NCBI RefSeq assembly: GCF_000808535.1 | Contig: NZ_JWLV01000013.1 | Location: 62,001-126,000 of the forward strand | DNA: 64,000 bases | Origin: Vibrio sinaloensis | Lineage (GTDB): Bacteria > Pseudomonadota > Gammaproteobacteria > Enterobacterales > Vibrionaceae | Direction of reading: 5' to 3' | Notes under the pieces: model-generated | Told to the model about the DNA's origin: nothing | Database searches by the model: none | What the model saw: the letters and a program-made list of their open reading frames with translations, nothing else | Translations under genes and position numbers: made by a program | Shown: positions 57,775-64,000 of the stretch, one piece after another | Layout: each line of letters begins with the position of its first letter | Position numbering within the stretch: position 1 is the stretch's first letter

Positions 57775-57804
57775 AAAAAAGGCCGTTCTATTACTAGAAC
57801 GGCC
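57772..57804 (-). terminator. Terminator of the feo operon
   Basis: Perfect 10-bp stem GGCCGTTCTA/TAGAACGGCC with loop TTAC, and eight T on the minus strand. Also overlaps the end of the HIT gene and could serve both directions. Confidence 0.88.
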
Positions 57805-57820
57805 CACTTAATTAGCTTGA

Positions 57821-58051
57821 TTACATTGTCACTGTCACGGCCAAAGCATTACGTGCAACCATAGAATAACGCACACGAGTGATATGATTCGCCGCATTGG
57901 TATCAACCAAGCGAGAAATCACCCCTTTCCTAATCCAAACGGAGAGCATGGCATCCACCCCATCTTCGCTAAGCGCAAACTGCTTCGCCAATTCACGCTG
58001 AGAAGCAGTGCCGTTGCGCTCGATGTAGTACTTTAACTCAGACAATATCAT
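57821..58051 (-). CDS. feoC: FeoC ferrous iron transport accessory protein
   Basis: A 76-residue winged-helix protein (MILSELKYYIERNGTASQRE LAKQF, VWIRKGVISRL). The cysteines that hold an iron-sulfur cluster in enterobacterial FeoC are absent, as reported for V. cholerae. In Vibrio FeoC associates with FeoB as a structural partner. Overlaps the feoB stop by four bases. Confidence 0.92.
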   Translation of the reverse strand: MILSELKYYIERNGTASQRELAKQFALSEDGVDAMLSVWIRKGVISRLVDTNAANHITRVRYSMVARNALAVTVTM

Positions 58052-60324
58052 GCGACTTGCACCTCAAGCTCTGGCTGCGCCTTCTGACCAGCTCTTTTCA
58101 ATAGCTTGAAAACGATCAAACTTGTCAACATCACACCACCAATCCAAGCGGCGCTGGTTACTGGATGATCAGCGAAGTGAGTCACTTGGTAATAGAGGGC
58201 GGCACTTCCATAGGCCAATCCCATCGTCCAAACCGCAATAAATCTCGCGTATTTGCTGCCAAATTCACGCACATAAGCCCCCATAGCCGCGACACAAGGA
58301 GTGTAGAGCAAGATAAACAGTAAATAGGCAAATGCAGCGTGACCAGAAGCAAAGTGAGACTTTAGATTACCAAAGATAGACGCATCAACTTCCTGCTCTT
58401 GCGCAACAGCTTGGCTGTCTGTCAAATCTCCCACTTCAATACCGAGCGGGTCTGAGTAACTTAAGCCTGAAAGGTTATCAGGAATTGACATTACGGCCTC
58501 TTCAAGACTTGCGAATAAATCATACTCACCCGCTTCATCTTCCGCTGGCGCGTAGAGACTATTGAGTGTCCCGACAACCGCTTCTTTAGCAAAAATACCT
58601 GTAATAATACCCACCGTTGCTGGCCAGTTGTCGTTCTCGATACCGATAGGGGCAAAGACTGGTGTGACGACTTGGGATACTTTGGAGAGCACCGAGTTAT
58701 CGCTATCTTCGTTGCCAAACGTTCCATCTGCACCAACAGAGTTGAGGAAGCTAAGGATGGTCACTACCACCACTATGGTTTTTCCCGCACCCAATACAAA
58801 GCGCTTCAGTTTTTGCCAAGTCTTAATCACCACATTACGCATGGTCGGCAATTCATAGTCTGGCATTTCCATAACCAAACTTTCGCTAGAACCGGGATAG
58901 ATGGTGTGCTTGAGCACGAATCCCGTCAACACAGCGGCAAAAATACCGATTAAATACAAGGCGAAAACCACATTCTGGCCACTCTCTGGAAAGAAGGCCG
59001 CTGCAAACAATGCATAGACAGGCAAGCGCGCACCACATGACATAAATGGCGCCATAGAGGCAGCTAACTTACGTTCACGCTCTTGATCCAATGTACGCGT
59101 CGCCATTATTGATGGCACATTACAACCAAACCCAAGAACAAGCGGGACAAATGCTTTTCCCGGCAAGCCGATTTTTTGCATAACTTTGTCTAATACAAAC
59201 GCAGCACGAGACATGTAACCTGAACTTTCAAGCACAGCAAGGAACAAGTACAAACAAGCGATTACGGGAATAAAGGTGGCTACCGTTTGAATACCCCCAC
59301 CTAAACCATCAGCGATTAAAGTCACCAACCAAACAGGGAGATGGCTATCTAACAAATAATGCCCACCATCAACCAGCAAGGCTCCCACGCCAATATCGAA
59401 GAAATCAATAAAAGCGCCACCAATGTTGATAGAGAACATGAACATTAAATACATCACCACAAAGAAAAACGGCACGCCAATCCATTTGTTCAAGATGATG
59501 CTATCGACTTTTTCGGTAAAACTGTGGCTAAGCTTTCCCTCACTACGACGCACTTTTTTACATTGGTCATGCAAAAAGGTGTACTTCGTATCTGCAACCA
59601 ACAAATCAATATCGATGCTCACTTGAGATTGCGTTCTAATCACCCGCTTTCTCTCTTCCTGCGACAATGCGTTGAGCACTAGGCGATCATTTTCTAATGC
59701 GCGAATAGCCATCGCTCGCGCCGCGACATCTCTATTCTCAGCGAATACGGGCTCCAGCTCTTTAATGGCGCTTTCAAACTCAAAACCATAGTCCAAACGC
59801 AACTCATCCAACGCAACCCCTTGCACAATAGCTTTGTGAAGTCGATCTTTTAGAGTAAGCACTTGGCTTCGACTGTTGGCTGAGATAGCAAAAACTGGGC
59901 AACCCAACATGTTTTCTAGCGCTTTGATGTCGATCGTTTGTCGCTCGCGCTTCAGTGCATCCATCTTGTTCAACACAACAATCATAGGACGACCCAATTC
60001 ACGCAGCTGAAGAGTCATATAGAGACTACGTTCAAGACAGGTGGCATCAACGACATTAATGATCAGATCCGCTGGATGAGTTAACACCGATCTAGAGGCG
60101 ATAGACTCATCGATACTGTTACTGTCATTGCCGCTATCAAGCGCATAGATACCGGGTAAGTCTGTTAAAGAGAATTGATCCCCAGAATGGAAGAACTTAC
60201 CGGTTTTCTTTTCGACCGTTACGCCCGCCCAGTTGCCAACCTGCTGCTTGGCCCCTGTTAGCCCATTAAAGAGTGTTGTTTTACCACTGTTCGGGTTACC
60301 TACGGTGAGAATTTGATAGTCCAC
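58048..60324 (-). CDS. feoB: Ferrous iron transporter FeoB
   Basis: A 758-residue protein with an N-terminal G domain and about ten membrane helices. G1 GNPNSGKTTLFNG at residue 9, G3 LTDLPGIYAL, G4 VLNKMDALK, and a G5 containing SAN in FAISANSRSQV. Gate regions GFGCNVPSIMATR and FMSCGARLPVYALFAA carry conserved Cys. In V. cholerae FeoB hydrolyses ATP as well as GTP. Shares one base with feoA. Confidence 0.97.
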   Translation of the reverse strand: MDYQILTVGNPNSGKTTLFNGLTGAKQQVGNWAGVTVEKKTGKFFHSGDQFSLTDLPGIYALDSGNDSNSIDESIASRSVLTHPADLIINVVDATCLERSLYMTLQLRELGRPMIVVLNKMDALKRERQTIDIKALENMLGCPVFAISANSRSQVLTLKDRLHKAIVQGVALDELRLDYGFEFESAIKELEPVFAENRDVAARAMAIRALENDRLVLNALSQEERKRVIRTQSQVSIDIDLLVADTKYTFLHDQCKKVRRSEGKLSHSFTEKVDSIILNKWIGVPFFFVVMYLMFMFSINIGGAFIDFFDIGVGALLVDGGHYLLDSHLPVWLVTLIADGLGGGIQTVATFIPVIACLYLFLAVLESSGYMSRAAFVLDKVMQKIGLPGKAFVPLVLGFGCNVPSIMATRTLDQERERKLAASMAPFMSCGARLPVYALFAAAFFPESGQNVVFALYLIGIFAAVLTGFVLKHTIYPGSSESLVMEMPDYELPTMRNVVIKTWQKLKRFVLGAGKTIVVVVTILSFLNSVGADGTFGNEDSDNSVLSKVSQVVTPVFAPIGIENDNWPATVGIITGIFAKEAVVGTLNSLYAPAEDEAGEYDLFASLEEAVMSIPDNLSGLSYSDPLGIEVGDLTDSQAVAQEQEVDASIFGNLKSHFASGHAAFAYLLFILLYTPCVAAMGAYVREFGSKYARFIAVWTMGLAYGSAALYYQVTHFADHPVTSAAWIGGVMLTSLIVFKLLKRAGQKAQPELEVQVA

Positions 60325-60551
60325 TAGTTCACCTCCACGCTAATTGCACCGGCAATATTTTCGCGAACAGCAAGTGATACACCGCGAACTTCAACTTGAA
60401 GTGGATCGCCCATTGGCGCTCGACGAATCAAAGTCACCGATGTTTGAGGCAGCAGCCCCATCACCATAAGTTTTTTTCTCACATCAATAGAGAGCTCATT
60501 GAATCCAGTAATAATGGCTTTTTGCCCTTGTTGTAGTTCTGATAATGTCAT
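60324..60551 (-). CDS. feoA: Ferrous iron transport protein FeoA
   Basis: A 75-residue SH3-like protein (MTLSELQQGQKAIITGFNEL, RKKLMVMGLLPQTSVTLIRR, APMGDPLQVEVRGVSLAVRE). First gene of feoABC. The start giving MTLSELQQG is preferred to one seven codons upstream on domain size. I looked for Fur and FNR boxes upstream and found none convincing. Confidence 0.95.
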   Translation of the reverse strand: MTLSELQQGQKAIITGFNELSIDVRKKLMVMGLLPQTSVTLIRRAPMGDPLQVEVRGVSLAVRENIAGAISVEVN

Positions 60552-60859
60552 AAACAGGCCAGCTATATACAAATGAAAAGTATTTTTATTAACGCTTCCA
60601 ATAGTACTTCCTTCAAATGTAACAATTCTTGTCTGAAATCAATCTTTGCACTTTTGGAAATGTCATTTTCGTTAAAAGAAGCGCCGTCAAAAACGTTAAA
60701 AACTAGAAATGAAAAAGGAAGCCGAATTACCAAGAACAAAAAAAATCAGACAGGATTGACTTTTAACTCTTTTAATTCAAAGGCTTACATAACTTGTCGC
60801 TTTTCTTATGTAATACTGGCGTTAATTTTATAAGTAAAAAAAGGCCAAGGATTTATAGT

Positions 60860-60991
60860 TAATCACGTCGAGAGGGAGACCTTAAGACAAGAATTCCAGA
60901 GGTGGCGCATCCAGCGTCACTCCGGCAGCAAGCGAAGGTGTCATTGGCACCCGTGGTATAGTCCCCCCGGCTATACCACGATATTTTTTTT
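60860..60991 (+). ncRNA. Orphan structured RNA with strong terminator downstream of feo promoter region
   Basis: Plus-strand segment of about 130 nt, in a 650-base gap without a gene. It contains a 7-bp hairpin GTGGCGC/GCGTCAC (60902-60908 with 60914-60920, one G-U), a 6-bp hairpin GGTGTC/GGCACC (60937-60942 with 60946-60951), then a perfect 10-bp stem CGTGGTATAG/CTATACCACG (60952-60961 with 60971-60980, C-rich loop) followed by eight T, a very strong intrinsic terminator. Upstream are purine-rich GAGAGGGAGACC and a possible -10 TATAAG near 60828. The next plus-strand gene is absent, so it is an independent transcript or riboswitch-like element. It did not match GEMM, TPP, lysine, cobalamin, SRP, 6S or RyhB from memory. 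The flanks (60552-60830, AT-rich, and 60992-61206) hold nothing else I can name. Confidence 0.6.
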
Positions 60992-61206
60992 CATCTCATC
61001 TCAATTGTTACACTTCAAACCTCAATCCATTGACTAGCTTAAACCACTCAGTTTCCGTCTAAGATAACTGTTGTACGTATAATCATGCTTGCGCAATAAG
61101 ACTGCTACGATGCGGTTCTATGGCTTAAGTAGGTTGTAGATTTCGGGATTAGAGCTTACGACGAAAAAGGAAACGAAGTCCTTCTCTAACCAAGACAAAG
61201 TGGTTT

Positions 61207-64000
61207 TTACGACTCTTGCTGCTCGACAAACTGCGTAGGTGGGACGCCAAAACGATGTTTGAAACGTTGACTAAAATAGGAAGGGTCGTTGAATCCGCAC
61301 TCAAAGGCAACGTCAGACACTTTCTCGCCAGCCAATAAACGGCGACAAGCTTGATCCAAACGCACCTCCGTTAAATATTCGGTGAAGGTTTTTTCAATCG
61401 CAGCTTTGACTCGTCTCTGTAAACTACGTTCTGACACATACAACATCTTCGCAGCAACAGACGTACTGAACTCTGGGTCAGAGTAGCTCTCTTGCACTAA
61501 TGCTTTTACTTTTATGAGCCACGGGTCTTCAGCTGGCGCTTCAAGGCGGTCTTCCTCAGTAGGTAGCTCGATCACTGACTCTTCATCAAACGATTCACTG
61601 CCCTGCCAAGTGATTTCCATTAGATTACGCTCAACCGAACTGTGAGTGCTAATAGAGCCACCACTTTGATCAACCAAGGAATGAAGGGTTTGTAGGGTTG
61701 AAGAGTGGCTGTAGTTCTCCAGTGACTCACCTTGTTCAACAACCGACAGCGTCACCCACTGATCTTCTTGACGTATCGAGATGATCACGACTTGGTTTCG
61801 GTAACAACGTTTGGTAATGCTATCCAATAACGTATTGAGCAACTCGTCGAGATTAAACGTCGCCAAAGTGATGTAATGATCCGAGTCATCATTGCGCTGA
61901 AATTCAACCTGAATCCCCGATTTAACCAATTCTTCTTCCCAACCATTCAATACCGAGTGCAGAATCAAATTAAGGTTGTAAACCGGAACCGCTTGACCAT
62001 TGGTTGTTCTGACATGGAGTAGTAGATCCAACTCTTTGACCAGATAATTAAGCATATGTTGATGACCACCACTCTGCTCTGAAGGGTGCTCTACAGACGA
62101 ACTGATCAGACGTTGCTTCATCGCCTCAATGGACTGCGTTGTGATTAAGCGTCGAATTTGCAGTTGCTTTCTTAATTGCTGGTTATTGCTCAACAAGATA
62201 CGACTTTGGTGACGCAGTTGGTTGGTTTTCAGGGCTACCTGAGCTTTAAGCTGTCTGTTGGCTTTGGTCATGATTCGTGAACGCCAATAAACGACCGTGG
62301 CCAAAACAAACAGCGTTATAAGTGCATAGGCTAGAAGTGCATAAGTCGTTAAGAACCACGGTTTGGTAACATAAAACAGAAACTCGTTGCTTTGACCACG
62401 CTGGTTTGTGTTGATCACCGCTCTAACCTCTAGCCTGTAGTGGCCGGGCATCATATGGTCAATATTCAGCGTCGCGCCATCTAGCAGTTGCCATTGTTCC
62501 TCATTGAGACGGTACTCGACAGAGACTTTATTGACTTGAGGTAGCACACCAAATTGGAACGATACCGATTCACCGTAGCCAACTTCCAATAATTGCTCTG
62601 ACGTTTCACCGAGCGAATGAAGGGTTTGATTGACTTTTACTTGGCTAATGATGACTTTAATATCAGGCAAACGGCTCACAACCAATTCGTGAGTATTCAC
62701 TTTGATCAAACTCGATTTAGCGCCCAGTAGCAGAGTACGTTCACTGTCAGTGCTGTAACTACACAGGCGCGGAGAAAACTCATTGCTTATCAAACCAAAG
62801 GGTTCTCCGTAGTGGCGTATCAGGTCGCCTTGCTCAGAATATCGTGTAAATCCAGCCGATGAAGTCAGCCAAATGCCATCTTGGTTTTTGAGTAAGCACT
62901 TGGGCGTAATGTGCCCATCAAGTAAAGGAATCGGGTCAACATGTCCGTTGTAGAGACCAAAACGATAAAGGCCGTAGCGGCTGGCAACCCAAACTTGCTC
63001 ATCCGTAACCTGAACAAGATTAATGACCAATCCAAACGGAACACTCTCACCTACGAAGTTCACTTGCCCGTCGCGCATTACATACACGCCGTGCTCTGTA
63101 CCCAGAACAAGATGACCTTGAGACGTAACCATCATTTGCGTGAGCTGAGCAGGCAAGTATCTTTTAATCATCCACTCAGAGCCATATTGCGTCAGCGTAT
63201 TGGTCGTCATCTCATAACTCCACAGCTGCTGATCGCTTGCTCCCCACAACAACCCCTTTCCATTCAATTCGAGCAGTTTGGTTGGGAAAGACTTCAGATA
63301 AATAGGTAGATTGTCATCCTTAATAACCTGCCCAGTCATCGAGTCGACGCACACTATCCCGTTGTTTGTCGCAAGCCACAAGACACCATTGTGTTCAACC
63401 AAATCGTGCACTTTCCCTCGGTAAAAAAGCTCACGTCTGCTGACTTTATTCAAGCTCACTCGATACACGCCATTATCACTGATCATCCAATAACCGTCTT
63501 TGGTCTTCATACGAGTCAGATAATGAGGCTCATCCATGGATAAATTCGTCGAGAGTAGACGATCGGGGAATCGTTCGAACTTGTGCGAAAAAAGCGAGAA
63601 GTAACGTACCCCTCGATCGGTCGCAATCCAAATACCGCCAGATTGATCATTTAGCAGCGCATATATTTTGCCTTGGCTGACAACATTATCATTGAAGCCA
63701 GAGGACGTCAGACGCTTACTTTCGCCCGTCAAAAAGGAATAGACAACGAGACCTTTCTCAGTCCCGATCCAGTATTCTTGACTCGTTTCAGCGATACTTA
63801 GCACATGTGAGCCGGGTATCTTTTGTATGGGTTTGTTGGGGTTTTGGATATCAAAGATCAACGCGCCCTGAAGTGAACCGATCACTAATTCTCGACGCTT
63901 GTCAGAAAAGTAGATCTTTTCAACGTGCTTTTTCCCTGAACTCGCTACATGTTCAAAGTTCTCATTCTGAGAAAGGTAAACCCCTGCGTTCGTACCTAAC
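61207..64000 (-). CDS. Beta-propeller sensor / AraC-type transcriptional regulator (5' partial)
   Basis: 930 residues and the stop are present; the frame is open through the window end, so the N-terminus is missing. The propeller repeats (WIGTEKGLVVYSF, GIWIATDRGVRYFS, VLWLATNNGIVCVDS) continue to about 450 residues, then a Y_Y_Y-type domain (SVEYRLNEEQWQLLDGATLN, MMPGHYRLEVRAV), one membrane helix (TYALLAYALITLFVLATVVY), a histidine-kinase-like region with a weak ATPase fold, and a C-terminal AraC HTH (SVAAKMLYVSERSLQRRVKA, VSDVAFECGFNDPSYFSQRF). This order resembles hybrid two-component regulators but no receiver domain is present and the ATPase motifs are degenerate. Ligand unknown; likely a one-component extracellular sensor. 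Confidence 0.85.
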   Translation of the reverse strand, partial: LGTNAGVYLSQNENFEHVASSGKKHVEKIYFSDKRRELVIGSLQGALIFDIQNPNKPIQKIPGSHVLSIAETSQEYWIGTEKGLVVYSFLTGESKRLTSSGFNDNVVSQGKIYALLNDQSGGIWIATDRGVRYFSLFSHKFERFPDRLLSTNLSMDEPHYLTRMKTKDGYWMISDNGVYRVSLNKVSRRELFYRGKVHDLVEHNGVLWLATNNGIVCVDSMTGQVIKDDNLPIYLKSFPTKLLELNGKGLLWGASDQQLWSYEMTTNTLTQYGSEWMIKRYLPAQLTQMMVTSQGHLVLGTEHGVYVMRDGQVNFVGESVPFGLVINLVQVTDEQVWVASRYGLYRFGLYNGHVDPIPLLDGHITPKCLLKNQDGIWLTSSAGFTRYSEQGDLIRHYGEPFGLISNEFSPRLCSYSTDSERTLLLGAKSSLIKVNTHELVVSRLPDIKVIISQVKVNQTLHSLGETSEQLLEVGYGESVSFQFGVLPQVNKVSVEYRLNEEQWQLLDGATLNIDHMMPGHYRLEVRAVINTNQRGQSNEFLFYVTKPWFLTTYALLAYALITLFVLATVVYWRSRIMTKANRQLKAQVALKTNQLRHQSRILLSNNQQLRKQLQIRRLITTQSIEAMKQRLISSSVEHPSEQSGGHQHMLNYLVKELDLLLHVRTTNGQAVPVYNLNLILHSVLNGWEEELVKSGIQVEFQRNDDSDHYITLATFNLDELLNTLLDSITKRCYRNQVVIISIRQEDQWVTLSVVEQGESLENYSHSSTLQTLHSLVDQSGGSISTHSSVERNLMEITWQGSESFDEESVIELPTEEDRLEAPAEDPWLIKVKALVQESYSDPEFSTSVAAKMLYVSERSLQRRVKAAIEKTFTEYLTEVRLDQACRRLLAGEKVSDVAFECGFNDPSYFSQRFKHRFGVPPTQFVEQQES

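Noticed and set aside
60573..60700. Fur box before feoA
   Set aside because: Best hand alignment reached about 11 of 19 positions in AT-rich sequence, which chance explains.
60573..60833. 86-codon plus-strand ORF upstream of the orphan RNA
   Set aside because: Asn/Ser/Lys-rich low-complexity product from AT-rich sequence, no ribosome site, overlaps the presumed feoA promoter region.
60860..60991. Cyclic di-GMP (GEMM) riboswitch
   Set aside because: A CACTCCGG fragment recalls GEMM, but the conserved GGGACGCAAAGCC core is missing and no gene follows.

Overview
The window is chromosomal DNA of a Vibrio. Supporting this are close matches, from memory of the families, to Vibrio alkaline phosphatase (VAP), the virulence regulator AphB, the polar chemotaxis proteins ParC and ParP, the FlhA-FlhF-FlhG-FliA-Che order typical of polar flagellates, a cysteine-free FeoC, and tandem FadL porins next to an ECF sigma factor with a DUF3379 partner. 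The species cannot be fixed by eye. I saw no insertion sequence, phage, CRISPR array, rRNA or tRNA; the window reads as core genome.

Layout. 0-9.4 kb: tail of rlmA, a Fur-box-preceded ChaN lipoprotein, a BCCT osmolyte transporter, alkaline phosphatase, small metabolic genes, an MscS channel and two cysteine-cluster proteins. 9.4-14 kb: an RstA/RstB-like two-component system followed by a DUF2860 outer-membrane protein and a putative lipoprotein. 14-18.5 kb (minus): apt-dnaX-ybaB-recR, with an E. coli-type programmed frameshift site in dnaX, then a YbaN-like gene and a 43-codon membrane peptide gene. 18.6-30 kb: an RssB-like response regulator divergent from aphB, a nitroreductase, fadI-fadJ, a candidate small RNA, an ECF sigma/anti-sigma-like pair and two fadL genes: a fatty-acid uptake and beta-oxidation neighbourhood.

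30-38 kb (minus): mlaA and a complete ccmABCDEFGHI cytochrome c maturation cluster. 38-51 kb (minus): one long flagellar and chemotaxis operon, flhA-flhF-flhG-fliA-cheY-cheZ-cheA-cheB-parC-parP-cheW-DUF2802, headed by a sigma-54-type promoter. FlhF and FlhG set the polar flagellum, ParC and ParP place the chemosensory arrays at the pole, and the Che proteins run signalling.

51-64 kb: sixA, an insulinase-family protease, yecM, argS, a HIT protein, feoABC ferrous-iron uptake, an orphan structured RNA with a very strong terminator, and the 3' part of a large beta-propeller/AraC regulator that runs off the window end.

The most interesting items are the two orphan structured RNAs (near 25.3 kb and 60.9 kb), the repeated LLDELHG motifs in the CheA linker that resemble the CheZ C-terminal CheY-binding tail, the dnaX frameshift signal, and a YbaN-family gene without a standard start codon.
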